This document shows positions 46,031-56,980 of a stretch of 64,000 nucleotides of DNA, one piece after another. Within the stretch, counting starts at the first letter, position 1. Each line of letters starts with the position of its first letter. Source of the DNA: Alternaria dauci (taxonomy: Eukaryota; Ascomycota; Dothideomycetes; Pleosporales; Pleosporaceae). The translations under genes and the position numbers were made by a program. Under the pieces are notes generated by a model, which did no database searches, was not told the origin of the DNA, and saw only the letters and a list, made by a program, of their open reading frames with translations. The stretch lies in assembly GCF_042100115.1 (NCBI RefSeq), contig NC_091273.1:4650001-4714000 (forward strand), read 5' to 3'.

Positions 46031-48106
46031 CTAAATTACCTCATTGGGTGATAAGCCATTGAACCGACCTGGTGGGTTTCTACTACCACGGCTCTGGCCT
46101 CCACGATCATCGCCTCCACCGCGGGCATCACTCCAGCCCCGACCACGATCCTGAGGGCTATGGCTACGACCAGGAGCATCCTCACGGCTTACTTGATCAG
46201 CGCCCGCATCTTGTTGTCCAGCACGCTCGCGAACGTTACGATCCAAGTTAGCCCGAAAGTTAATACTGCGGTCCTCGGAGCTGACATTTACACACTGATT
46301 ACCGGCCGCAGTCTGGTCTCGTCGGTCCGAAATACCCTCAAGAGGACGACTGGGAACTGGAAGAAGGCAATGGGCGCGTAACATTTCGTCTAATTCAGCG
46401 TCCTCACGAGTCGTGTTGATAGCCGGTGTTCGTGGCCCACGACCTTGATGTGGACTGCCTCGGACGGACAGCACAGAGCGAGAGTCATCTCTGATAACAC
46501 GGTCCATATCTGGCAGCAAGGTCTTATCGTCGTCGTAATCTTCCCAACGCGGTGCATGCTGTGGGTTGGGCCGGGGAGGCATGTTATGGCCGGCCGTCCC
46601 CATCCAGCTAGGCTGCGGAGCAGATTGGCGGGGTTGGACGGAAACGGGAGCACCGCGGCCGTTTGATCCAGCGCTAGTCCGGCGAGGACGAGACAGTAAG
46701 CTAGTACCTTGAGGTTCTGTAGACGACCCCTCTTCGTCCTTGGAAGAGGATGGCAGGTCATGAATTTGGGCAGAGTGTGAGGGAGATAGCTCTTGGTTCA
46801 GATCCAGACCTCCAAGGATGGACGCGATGACCGAAGGCTCTGGAGCAGCGGAAGCGACTGAAGAAGGACTTGAAGATCCGGACGCTGAGTACGAAGTTGA
46901 CGGTATTGGAACAACTGGTGTTTGAGCGACTCTGTATCCGGAAAGCGGGTATGGAGCCCTTGGGGCTGGAGGAACCGGCGAGCGGGCGATTCCAGATCGC
47001 GCTGGTAAGTCGACGGTAGCGTCTGGGACAGAAGCTCCTGGATTCATGATACGATTGAGGACCTCTACGTAACGTTAGCAACCCCGAATCATGTCAAGCA
47101 TAGCTGTAGTTGATAAGATTGACAAGCACAAACGCGTCTGTGGTCGTCAGGCTGCGCAAGGATGTCTTGAATTACCTTGGGTGAGATTGCTGAAGGTGTG
47201 CACAACGACCCTCTGTCCCTGAATCATCTGGCCACTCATCTCCTCAACAGCTCGATCACGGCCCTCGCTAGTTTGCATCAGAACAAGCGCAGAAACCATC
47301 CAGTTGCCTCCAATCTGGGCGCGATCAATGGACTCGGGACGATAACTTCGAAGAAATGTCATGACAGCATCGTTGTCGGCTTCAATCGGTATGCCGGTGA
47401 TCAATAGCACGCGGCTTCGTGGGTCCTCTCGGTTCTGAAGATCCGGAGAAGGGACACGATGCTTGAAAGGGACTGGGACTGGGTATGGGGCTCGGTATAG
47501 AGGCTTTTTCGACCGATTCTCGTCTCTACTACGTCGTTGAAGATTCTTCGAATATGCGTGGAGAACTCGAGCAAGGACATTCTTCTTGTTGGAACCCGCA
47601 CGATCGTGCTCTTCCTGAGTACTTTGGTGTAGCTCTTGTCGAAGGCCTGCTTCTTCTTCGCGTGTGATCTCAAAAGCTGGATCATCTGAGGCCATGCGAA
47701 CCAAGTATGTGGCGAGTTTTCGAGCTGCGGCGGAAAGAGTGTCGTTATCCCCAAGCCGGACAAAACTCTCCCGACTGGCGTCGACTAGAGCGATGGATCA
47801 GCAAAGAATTGACGAAGAGCTTGGCCAGATATCGAACTTACGGTCGTAGTTACCAATAGGCGCAGGAATAATGTTGATGTGACGACCACGAATCTGGCAG
47901 TTCTGGTGCGTCGCAACAACAGCGTCCATGTCCCCAGTAGTCGAGAACAGAACGTAGACGTTGGAGAGTGTCCCGACCGCCCATGGGTCGAAAGCACGAA
48001 CCTGGTCGATAACGGTGTATCCTTGGAAGAACTGGCGAATGTCTTCCTCAGTCGCGTCAAAGTGTACGTTGGCTAGACGCACCACGCGAGTAGTCGGGGG
48101 CGTCAT
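46031..48106 (-). CDS. Two-RRM RNA-binding protein with RG-rich tail
   Basis: Predicted 635-aa protein. Exons are 48106-47842, 47784-47176 and 47064-46031, with introns of 57 and 111 bp. RRM1 begins almost at the N-terminus (VVRLANVHFDATEEDIRQFF) and ends INIIPAP. RRM2 lies near residues 190-270 (SRVLLITGIPIEADNDAVM to QRVVVHTF). The remainder is disordered and Pro/Ser/Arg-rich, with an Arg/Gly tract (DARGGGDDRGGQSRGSRN) near the end, typical of single-strand RNA binders. The RNP-1 positions of both RRMs are poorly kept, so binding may be atypical. No orthologue was recognised by name; a role in mRNA metabolism is inferred from domains only. Confidence 0.87.
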
Positions 48107-48980
48107 ATCGTACGTGGAGTGCTCTGCTTTTGCAGAGCTCCTTTTATCGTTGATGAGTTGACAAGAATATCACGAGACAGGGTGATGAGGTACAAAGATA
48201 GTGGGATAATGAGACGTACGTTCTAAGGGCGTAAATAGCGCAGGATATTTGAATCAGGCGCTAACAAGGCGTGGAAGAAAAAGGTACGTGCGAGGAGCGC
48301 GACCGACTCTATATGTCAAGTAGTGAAAGAGACCTTGCGGTAGTTTTTCCTGGAGCTGACGCAAGGCTACCGGTGGGTCCTTCTGAAAAGGGTTTATAAT
48401 GGTAAGAAAGTGATGATGACAATAGACAAACTATTAAGAAGCAGTGCGGACTGGCCAGTATGGCGCCCAATCTTTCGTCCATCCTATCTACCGTACTCGA
48501 AGTGGCTTGGCGTGGGTTCATTCGACTGGGAAAGGGCAGTGAAAAGGAATGGCGGCATCTGGCAACTTGCATTCATAGCAGTCGTATCAGAAGATTCGAG
48601 AGGACGATACAACGAAGATGGTGAGTCTGTCACAAGAGGAAGTGAACTGGGTAGTGGTACACAAAGTCTCAAAAAGCTACGCATAAACGAAAGACCGAGA
48701 CACATCATCTGAAGTTGCGCGAAAAGACGTTCACGCCGTGTGTTGCAATAGAAGACAAGATCAATGTGATTTCGAAGAGTGAAAGGGCGTCTCAGCCGTA
48801 AAAGTTAGCAGTTCTCGCTGGTCGAGAAGCGGATTAGCGCGAGGGTCGTGCATACGTGCTGACGACGCATCACTTTCGCGTTAACATCACTTTCAACGTG
48901 CTGGGTCTATGCGTGTCAAGCTCCATGAATCTATTGCACGCGAAGTTCTTCTATTGAGTTGTTGTATCCAACACACGCGT
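48107..48980. other. Intergenic region
   Basis: 870 bp between the promoter side of the two-RRM gene and the 3' end of the nitroreductase gene. Short frames only; no recognised element. Confidence 0.5.
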
Positions 48981-50003
48981 CTACTGCGCACCGTGAACAA
49001 ACAGCCTCTTGCCCTGCACCTCCTGGAACTGCTTCTCGCCAGCCTCGCCCGCACGTCCACCAAAGACCAGCTGGGCCCTGAGCTTCCACTCAAGAGGGAT
49101 GCTCCACTCCTGTGCAGCCTTCTGGTCAATGATGGGGTTGTAGTGCTGGAGGTTGGCGCCGAAGCCCTCAGCCTCTAATGCGACCCAGAGAGCGTACTGG
49201 TGCATGGCGTTGGTGTGTTCAGACCAGTCGCCGAAGTGGTGGGCGTAAAGAGCTGTGACGAAAGTAAGCATAGGCTGGAAAACCGTGCTCGGGTTACTTA
49301 CGGAAAGCTTTGCGGAGGCCCTCGACGGGTTCAGGGTCCTCGTAGAAGAGAATCTGCAAGCATGTATTAGATGGCGCCTGACAAACGCAAGGCATGCACT
49401 TACGGTTCCCTTGGCAGCTGCGAATCCCTTGACCTTTTGCTCGGTCTTGGGGAACTGCTCCTCGGGAGTGAGAGGCTTCAGGACCTCGAGGACAAAGTCC
49501 CAGAACTTCTCATGGTCCTTGTTGAGCAGCACAACCAGGCGGGTGCTCTGTGAGTTGAAGGAGGAAGGGACGTGGAGGAGAGCCTTCTCAGTAATCTCCT
49601 CAATCTGCTTGTCGGAGATGGGTGACTCCTTGTTGAGCTGGTAGAAGGAGCGACGGTCCTGGACAGCGTCGATGAAAGACTTTTGGGAAGACATGGTGCG
49701 TGGTGTGGTTGAGAAAGTTGCAGAGTTGCGAAAGGCAGGCGTTGGAATTGGAGTTGGGGCACGCAGCGACGATGTGCTTTTGTACCCACCACCGACCCAC
49801 GCGCGATGCCTAGCTGCGCGGAGACTGTTTTTTACTACTTGCGCCATCGAATCGGACAGGGATAGTGACGTAGTCGTTGGAAACGTGTCGTGACTCTGGA
49901 AGGCCGGCAAGTGGAATACAGGCACCATCTGCTGCATGAACCAAGCAAGAAATAGGCCCGCGAACAGGCCCATCAACACAGAGCGTGGGGCAAAGACGGC
50001 CAT
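48981..50003 (-). CDS. Nitroreductase-family oxidoreductase (Hbn1/Frm2-like), possible two starts
   Basis: FMN-dependent nitroreductase-like protein. The conserved domain starts MSSQKSFIDAVQDRRSFY at the ATG at 49694 and gives 204 aa, the normal family length. Exon ends are 49404, 49353-49302 and 49252-48981, with introns of 50 and 49 bp. The same frame continues upstream without a stop to ATGs at 49847 and 50003, giving 255 or 307 aa. The extension from 49847 (MAQVVKNSLRAARHRAW, ending ATFSTTPRT) looks like a mitochondrial presequence. The longest form adds a hydrophobic segment (SVLMGLFAGLFLAWFMQQM). Alternative starts giving cytosolic and mitochondrial or membrane forms are inferred. Yeast relatives act in oxidative-stress and lipid-signalling responses. 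Confidence 0.88.
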   Translation of the reverse strand: MAVFAPRSVLMGLFAGLFLAWFMQQMVPVFHLPAFQSHDTFPTTTSLSLSDSMAQVVKNSLRAARHRAWVGGGYKSTSSLRAPTPIPTPAFRNSATFSTTPRTMSSQKSFIDAVQDRRSFYQLNKESPISDKQIEEITEKALLHVPSSFNSQSTRLVVLLNKDHEKFWDFVLEVLKPLTPEEQFPKTEQKVKGFAAAKGTVSACLAFVRRHLIHACRFSSTRTLNPSRASAKLSVSNPSTVFQPMLTFVTALYAHHFGDWSEHTNAMHQYALWVALEAEGFGANLQHYNPIIDQKAAQEWSIPLEWKLRAQLVFGGRAGEAGEKQFQEVQGKRLFVHGAQ

Positions 50004-50484
50004 GACGGTGACGTGATCACAACGCCGGAATTGCAAGCGACTTGCGAACACCGAGATGGGTTAATCATGATGAGTGTACAGTCCTTGGACTTGTTTCCAC
50101 GCATTCCCAGAGTGGATATGGCGGGCGCGGGAGCTGTATTTGCCGGAGATTTTCAATCCATCAGTCAGCCGTGCGTTGTGGCGCGCATGAATTCCGCATG
50201 TGGGGTGGGGTCCCGATCAGATCATATCACCCATCGGACACCGGATTGCAAAGCGACATATCAGCAAAACCATTGCGTTATTTCTAATGCTTCTTCTGTC
50301 TAGAAAATGCGCTCGAGATACGAGACACGATGGATCGCATCAAGGTGAAGCTTTAAAACTGTGATACCTATACCTCGACCTTCTATTAGCTAGCCAGACG
50401 GCTCTTTCTAGAAGAAGCAAAAACGGCTACGCAAAGGCACAAAAGGAGTTACACCTTTATAAAGATGAAGTCAATAGCGTTGGC
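50004..50484. other. Intergenic region
   Basis: 480 bp between the nitroreductase start and the 3' end of the sugar-transporter locus. No gene or repeat seen. Confidence 0.5.
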
Positions 50485-52254
50485 CTAGAGATCGTGATGT
50501 TCGTGATGCGCAATCGGCTCACGGCCGTTGATCTTATCCGCCGTATCTTGCGAGGGCAGGCCGACGTGGCCTTCAAACAGGCCATGTGGGATCCATTTGC
50601 TCGAAGTACGCGGGGTCGTCTCCTCAAGCATGCGATCGAATTGCTCGAGAGACAACCCCTTGGTCTCAGGCACCAAGAAATACGCAAAGAGAACGCAGGC
50701 AGTGCATGTAGCGCCCCAGACGAAGAAAACCTTTGCCTTCATGTTCCCGTAGGCCTCGTCGACCATGTAGGGCGTGATGAAGCCGATGACAAAGTTCCAG
50801 AACCACTGCTAAATCAGCAATCAATTCACACAACTCTCAAGGAATCTGTGGTACTTACATTGCTGGCTGTGGAGAGAGCCACGCCCTTGGCGCGAATGGG
50901 AAGAGGAAAGATCTCGCCGATCAGAACCCAGGCACCTGGACCCCAGGTTGATGCGAAGAAGAAGATGTATATGCAGGTAAAGACGATGAGGCACAACCCA
51001 GCCGCCTTGCTGCCTTCATCGACTGTGCCAACAATAGCGATGATGAATTCACAAACGAGCATGCCGACAGCTCCGTAAATTAGGAGCGCGCGCCTGCCGA
51101 ACTTCTCAATGATCCAGAAAGAGATGGGTGTGGAACAAACGTTGACTGCGGTCGTGATCATAGAGACTAGAAAGGCGTTCTGGATGCCGACTGTCTTGAA
51201 GAAAGTAGAGCCGTAGTAGAAGACTATCGCGGTGTTTTAGTGGAGTTCAAATATGCTTGCAGATGTGTAAGTCACTTACTAAAGTTCACTCCAGTCCACT
51301 GCTGCATCATTTGAAGAGCCATTCCGAGAACCACACGGCGGAGATTGCTAGACGGCTTCCATCCACCACGGAAACAATCAGTCCAGCCCGCTTGCATATG
51401 CTTCTCGTACTCGTGATTGACGATGAGCTCTCTGAGCTCGTCCTTGATATAGTCAGAGTCGGCAGCCTGCCCACGCAGGATACCAAGAGCACGAGCCGCA
51501 TCCTCATTGCGGCCTTTCTTGATATACCAACGAGGCGATTCGGGTAGCAAGAAGAGGCCCACGCCAAGGACAGTCGCAAAAAGCCATTGCAGCCCAATAG
51601 GAATGCGGTACGCACCAGAATCCATATGGTCCTTAGTTGCATTATCCACCACGCAGGCCAGAAGCAGGCCAATGGTGATGCAGAACTAGTATCCTGACAC
51701 GATGGCTCCACGGAAGTGCTTGGGTGCAATCTCAGACATGTACAGGATAATAACAGCAGAGACGAAACCAATACCAAAGCCTGCAATCAGACGACCTGAA
51801 ACGAGGACGCCTACGCTGGAAGCAGCGACCTGTAGGACCACACCGAGTGAGAAGATGGCGCATCCAGTGATGATGGTGGCGCGACGGCCGATCCAGTCTG
51901 CTACGGATCCTGCGGTAAGAGCTCCAAAGAAAGTGCCAGCAGAAAGAATGGAAACGACGAGAGACTTCTCCCATGTCCTGTAAAGATGGTGGTTGTAGGC
52001 TTCTTCACTGTCAGAGGGTCCTAGTGGTGACGTTAGTGTCGGAGCACATGAGCATGCGTACGGCCGAATTTACCTCCAAACTGCTGCTTGAAATAGTTCA
52101 TGCCCAAGACTCCATTGATGTAGCCCGAGTCATAACCGAAAAGGATACCGCCAAATGCAGCGAAGACACACAAGAGGTATCCTCGTACTGTGACCGGCGC
52201 TTCGATGCGGTCGAGCGCGGCAGGACCTTTGCTGGAGGAGGACCAGGGACTCAT
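50485..52254 (-). pseudogene. MFS sugar transporter interrupted by one TAG codon
   Basis: Twelve-helix sugar-porter protein of the hexose/quinate type, 536 codons if read through. Exons are 52254-52074, 52020-51280, 51223-50859 and 50808-50485, with introns of 50-56 bp. Signatures are present throughout: FGGILFGYDSGYINGV at the start, ADWIGRRATII, PESPRWYIKKGR mid-protein and PETKGLSLEQFDRMLEE near the end. All splice sites and the frame are intact. However, codon 172 is TAG (51688-51686) inside SGY*FCITIGLLLA, where sugar porters normally have Gln (SGYQF). The single change CAG to TAG is C-to-T in a CpA context, the RIP-preferred change. The product would stop after helix 4-5. Recent loss, a segregating null allele or a sequencing error are all possible. 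Confidence 0.85.
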
Positions 52255-52635
52255 GTCGTGCGATTTTCAAACTACCTCTGATGAGTTCAGGGGCCGGATT
52301 GTGGTTAGAGTGTGGTTGTATGGAAGTCGGGGGTGGGGCGGGACTGCGAGAGGTGGTCAGGAATTATACCTGTGCGTAGAGCGTTTGTATCGTGACGAGA
52401 ATTGGTGAGCAGACGGCAACGACCAATTTCTACGCTGATAGGTGCACGGATGAGTCAAGTGAAGGTGCAGTACGAACGTTCATGGACTACTGCATTCAGC
52501 GAACGAAGGGCACTTTCTCCGCAGCAGCTAGGCGGTTATTACAAAATGACATCCGAAACATACTAACAAGATACACAAGAGGCGGATACATGTACTGCAT
52601 CGATCGCGCAAGTTGAAGACTCAAGAACGTCTTAC
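52255..52635. other. Intergenic region
   Basis: 380 bp holding the promoter of the sugar-transporter locus and the 3' end of the small PPxY gene. A GTGGGGCGGG tract near 52334 resembles a CreA-type carbon-repressor site (SYGGRG), a low-specificity match. Confidence 0.35.
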
Positions 52636-53076
52636 TCAATGACGTGTAGCGTCTTCGTAACTCGGCGGCGGCTCTTCGTTACCGACCCTCTCCGCATCCA
52701 AACTGGGGCGTCTGCTTTCATATCGTGGAACACTTGGTTCTTCTCGGCGCGCTTCATTGAGCGCCCGCTGAGCCTCTTCGCGTTTGTTCTGTGTCCTCTT
52801 CTGCCGCTCTCGGGTCGTCATTGGTGGCGGTGGGGCCGACGATGAAGAGCCATATATAGCCTCGTGTTGCTACAATAGCTGGTCAGCTGACAACATGGTA
52901 TTTAATAGAGACTAGCAACATACAGCAATAGCCTTCTTCTCTTTCCTTTCGAGCCTCTTCTCGGAGATGGTACGTCCCAGCTTCTCGGCACCAAGGCCAA
53001 TACCGACTGCGATGAGAGCAGCCTGTACCACGTCAGTTGTTTGTCTAGCACCATATGTAGCTTGAAATCATACCAT
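52636..53076 (-). CDS. Small charged protein with PPxY motif, 111 aa
   Basis: Not recognised as a named family. The model has three coding exons: 53076-53074 (only the ATG), 53022-52924 and 52869-52636, joined by introns of 51 bp (donor GTATGA) and 54 bp (donor GTATGT). The product starts with a short hydrophobic stretch (AALIAVGIGLGAEKL), continues as a long Lys/Arg/Glu-rich helix (EKRLERKEKKAIAQHE), and ends in a disordered tail with PPPSYEDA just before the C-terminus. PPxY is the ligand of WW domains, as in Rsp5/Nedd4 ubiquitin ligases, so an adaptor or tail-regulated membrane protein is possible. The start-only exon depends on a canonical splice pair; starting later at an internal Met would lose the hydrophobic part. 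Confidence 0.65.
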
Positions 53077-55294
53077 GGTAGGCCGTTGAGATGAAGTGTA
53101 CGTGCCGGAAGCGTTCGACTGAGGTGCAAGACGTGGTTTACAAGGACTTTGTCTTGGTGGCGAATACAACAGCTGTTGTTCAGAAGGTCGCTGGCGGTTC
53201 CTTTTGCAGCACATGGTGAGCGGTGTATGGTCAAAATGTTTGCGACGTTGAAGATAGATTTGTAGTATGAAGCTTCAAGCAGATGATGCTCCTTGCTCAT
53301 GGTATTCTCTTACCTTTATAGACTTATTTCCAGTGTGGCCTTATAGAGAGCAGTAGTTGACGGACTTGTCGCAAGAATAGTCTTTTCGAGGTGCTTGCAG
53401 CAGAAAATAGCGCTTTTGGTATGGCTCTCTTGGTCGGTGGTGTTGTTTCGCCGGAGCATTCACTGTGATTCTGCCGATATGGTGGTTGTATTCGACATAC
53501 GGCCGCAATACGGTGACGTATGTCAGGCGTGGCGTGGCCTACATTGTTCTAATTGGTCGTGGGGTCTACCGCCAGGCAACCCGTTCCTAGGCGAGTGCGA
53601 GACGCTGCGGTACAAACTAACATTACCGACTCTAGCGTGTCTCCGAGTAATGCTACGAGACAGCATGATGGTCTCGTTCAAAGCTGTAGCCTGCCTCAAG
53701 GCTGCGCGATCTCAGTCAATCAGGCTAATCGCTGCAACGGTCTTAGCGATCTCGGGAGAGTGGCGCACATCAGAGATCCGACTAGTCGATCGAGAATTCG
53801 GAACATGGCCACCATATGCTCTACTGCAGTCATACCGGCGACGTTTATTTTACGTCGTATTGTATCGACCGTCATCGCGACAGCGCCACCCCCTTGGGCA
53901 TGTCTGCAAAAAATTGTAGAGCGATGATGATTCCCTGATACCTGTTACAAGGCCTGGTCGTGAGGGGTGGGCATTCTGACCGGAAAGATAGCGCATAAAA
54001 TGGACGGGATGACAGATGTCTGATTGGGCGAACTGGGCAAAGAAACATGGTACATGGCCGAAGTGATGGGCGAATCAGTGTCTTTCCGCGTCCCAACTGC
54101 ACGGGAAATGGGTTTCTTCGGACCCCTTGGGCAGCCCCGCAAGGATGGAAGGGTAGAGATAAAGGATTGTTATTTGATGGAACTTGCTTTTTTTTCGGGC
54201 TGTGCACCGGCATACCGAGTGCGAATCCCAGCCAGGGTGATTGGCAGAAAAAGCCGACAGTGCGTCTCTGCCTGATGTCGCAGATGGGACGGATAAGCAT
54301 CGTGGACGAGTGTGTGTCGACCATCGGATAGCGTTGGGCTCAGGCGCTCAGCACCCAGGAGGAGGGAGTGTCAGCGTTCCAAGGTTGTTGGCCCGCGGAT
54401 AGGGGCCCGTCCATGAACCGTAGTTCCGTGGATCAAGGGCTGCATCACCTTGGGGCCGATCTCTCCCATAGGGCCCAACGCACGGCGATGATGATGGTGA
54501 CGAGGAGAGGCTAAACTCGGCCCTGGTCATACTTTGCGGCCGCTAAGAGGCGAAGGGCCAACGAAAGTGCACGCAGCCCAACGGCAGCCGTCGTGGGCTG
54601 GGAATCGAGTACTGTGGGTAGCGCAGCACAGCGTCGAGTGGTTGAAATGGGGTACCTGTGTGACGGGCTCGTCCAGGACTCGTACAGTAATCAAATTAGC
54701 TCCGACGTGCCTTCCCTGGGCTCATCACCAAGAGGCAGGCAGTCGGTCGCGCCCCGTCAACGCTATACCGCGAGGGTTTCACTCGCCCTTCTGCCGCTTC
54801 TCCTCCCCTCACACTGCCAGCCCGCCAGCCCGCCAGCCTGCCTGCCTGCGCCTAATGCCCACGCTCTGTGTGCTTCCCATTACTAGATCGCCCGCTACGG
54901 TAGTCTCCCAGGCTCGCTTCTGCCACAAGTGCACCTAGATTTGGCTGCGGTTCCTGCCCCCCAAGCCCATTGGCCACAGGTGCCAGAGCCTCGACAGCGC
55001 GCATTGCCCAGGCCCGCCGCCGCCCGCCCGCCCACGCTGCTCACGCCCTCGACCGCTGCGGCCTGCCATCAACACTGCTGCCGGCGCCCATCCATCTGCC
55101 CAGGTCCTGCTGCTCCTGCTGCCGCCGTCGCTATCACCCTCTGCCATCCTTACCACCACCACTACCACCACCACCGGCCTCTCTACACCTGCCGACGCGC
55201 AATTCTTTTGCGCAGCCCGCGTCAAGGCTGCCGTCGCTGCCGCGTCCTTTGTTTCTGCCACACCCGCCGCATCGCCTGGTAGACAAAGGCCGAC
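53077..55294. other. Long region upstream of the WHI3-type gene
   Basis: 2.2 kb without a supported gene. From about 54700 to the start codon the plus strand is C-rich and pyrimidine-rich, with a short tandem repeat (54817-54850) and a CCA-type triplet run (55151-55174). That looks like an extended 5' leader. The 246-codon minus frame over 54935-55675 is a mirror of this biased composition. Frames at 53395-53927 are overlapping and featureless. Confidence 0.5.
54817..54850 (+). repeat. Short C-rich tandem repeats (CCCGCCAG)2 and (CCTG)3
   Basis: CCAG is followed by two copies of CCCGCCAG and then three of CCTG, in the leader region of the WHI3-type gene. Confidence 0.6.
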
Positions 55295-56980
55295 ATGGCC
55301 GCCCGTCCGAGTCCCAGCAGCACAAGCCCCTCCAACCTGTCCAACAGCCCGTTCCCCCACGGCTCCCGCGGCTCTCACAGCAGCTCCACGTCGTCGTCGC
55401 CGCCAAAGCCTTTTGCCTCGCACAACACCATGACGGCCGACGTATTCGCACCGGCCATGTACGCCATGCCCGGCGCCGTCGGAGAGCGCAGGCCTCTCGA
55501 CAAGAACGCCACAAACAACGCGCGCTACTCGATCCTGTTGCGCAGACTGCCCAGCAGCAGCGATCGTGATGCTGTGCGCAACATCCTGCTCTTCGCAAAA
55601 GACCTTATCGACTGTGAAATCCTCCCACCATCCAGGAATGCCGACGACAAGGGCTTCGCCTCTGCCATTGCGCACTTCCAGACACTCGAGGGCGCAAAGG
55701 AAGCGCGTCAGCTCCTCGACGGAAAGCGCAATGCCACCAACGACGCGACGCTGGTCGTCGAGTTGACTCAGGACGCTCCGTCTGGCACAATCGGCTCCCG
55801 CCGCAACACAGTCGACAGCACGCCTGCGCGACAGGCGGCAGGCAACGGCATCATGACTGGCGCTACAACCAACGCCCGACAGTCATCGCGATACAACGGC
55901 ACCTTCCAAAACATGGAGAACATGTCCCCACCCAACGGGACCCCAGGTCTTGGCAACGGAGAGTTCCCGGTCAACAACCTCTTCTCGCCGACATCCCCCG
56001 TCAACACCTCCTTCACCAGCCGCAACCTGGGCAAGTCGGTAATCAACGAAGACGCCGACGATGACGATGGCTTGCTCAACGAGTCTATCGGATACGCCAC
56101 AGGTGGTCCGCCAATGCACTCTGGTATGCAGCGGCGCGCAACCAACCCTCACACCCCTTCCATTCCCATTCAACGCTTCGGATCTCTTTCCCTAAACACT
56201 AACGGAGTGCCCAATGCCACGTCCCCACCTCTATCCAACTTTGCTTCCCCACGTTCTGGATCCAACATGCAGTCGCCTGGTCCGGCCCTGTCAGCCTTGT
56301 CACCACACAGCATTCCCTCCGCATTGAGCAGCGGCCCCAACACTGGCTACCAGCAATACACGCAGCATTTTGCGCGGCCCACGTATCCTCCAGTGAATCC
56401 TGCTGATCAGAACCCACCATGCAACACCCTCTATGTGGGCAATCTCCCCATGGACACGTCCGAAGACGAACTCAAAGCTGTCTTCTCCAAGCAGCGCGGT
56501 TACAAGCGACTATGTTTCCGTACCAAGCAAAACGGTCCCATGTGCTTCGTCGAGTTTGAAGACACGTCCTTTGCTACCAAGGCTCTCAACGAGCTCTATG
56601 GGTATATGCTTCACAACAGCGTCAAGGGCGGCATCCGATTGAGCTTCTCCAAGAACCCCTTGGGTGTGCGCAGCGGACAGAACTCAGCAATGGGCCCGCA
56701 GTCTGCCATTGCCCCATCTACCCCTCTCTCGGGTTTCGGCAGCGGTGCCGCAGGTCCTCCAGGCTTTTCTACGGCCACTGGACCACCACCAGGATTGTCC
56801 GTCCCTCCAGGCCTGTCGACTCCAGTGCACACCAACAACAGTTCCGGTTTTGGCATGTATTCCAACGGTGGCTTCGGCATGGGCCATAACGACATGGCTG
56901 GTGCTATGCGCCAGCCACTCGCATCCAGTGGCGCCGGGAACGGCTTCTCGGGCTATTCTACCTACATGATGGGGCGCTAG
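55295..56980 (+). CDS. whi3: WHI3-type cell-cycle RNA-binding protein
   Basis: Intronless frame for a 561-aa cytoplasmic RNA-binding protein. The C-terminal RRM (about 372-455) has the near-invariant Whi3-family text CNTLYVGNLPMDTSEDELK, RGYKRLCFRTKQNGPMCF and GGIRLSFSKNPLG. A weaker RRM-like region lies at about 73-160 (ARYSILLRRLPSSSDRDAV). The linker and tail are Asn/Ser/Pro/Gly-rich and disordered, as in yeast Whi3, which sequesters G1-cyclin mRNA and forms assemblies. Conservation of the RRM makes the family firm; the role in this fungus is inferred. The start was chosen as the first ATG in frame; the upstream leader is long and pyrimidine-rich, hinting at translational control. Confidence 0.93.
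   Translation: MAARPSPSSTSPSNLSNSPFPHGSRGSHSSSTSSSPPKPFASHNTMTADVFAPAMYAMPGAVGERRPLDKNATNNARYSILLRRLPSSSDRDAVRNILLFAKDLIDCEILPPSRNADDKGFASAIAHFQTLEGAKEARQLLDGKRNATNDATLVVELTQDAPSGTIGSRRNTVDSTPARQAAGNGIMTGATTNARQSSRYNGTFQNMENMSPPNGTPGLGNGEFPVNNLFSPTSPVNTSFTSRNLGKSVINEDADDDDGLLNESIGYATGGPPMHSGMQRRATNPHTPSIPIQRFGSLSLNTNGVPNATSPPLSNFASPRSGSNMQSPGPALSALSPHSIPSALSSGPNTGYQQYTQHFARPTYPPVNPADQNPPCNTLYVGNLPMDTSEDELKAVFSKQRGYKRLCFRTKQNGPMCFVEFEDTSFATKALNELYGYMLHNSVKGGIRLSFSKNPLGVRSGQNSAMGPQSAIAPSTPLSGFGSGAAGPPGFSTATGPPPGLSVPPGLSTPVHTNNSSGFGMYSNGGFGMGHNDMAGAMRQPLASSGAGNGFSGYSTYMMGR

Noticed and set aside
54199..54240. Sequence around GTGCGAATCCCAGCC resembling a tRNA T-arm
   Set aside because: No acceptor, D or anticodon stem can be paired around it.
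54935..55675. 246-codon minus-strand frame rich in Gly/Arg/Ala/Val
   Set aside because: Mirror of the C-rich leader and start of the WHI3-type gene; no domain and low-complexity composition.
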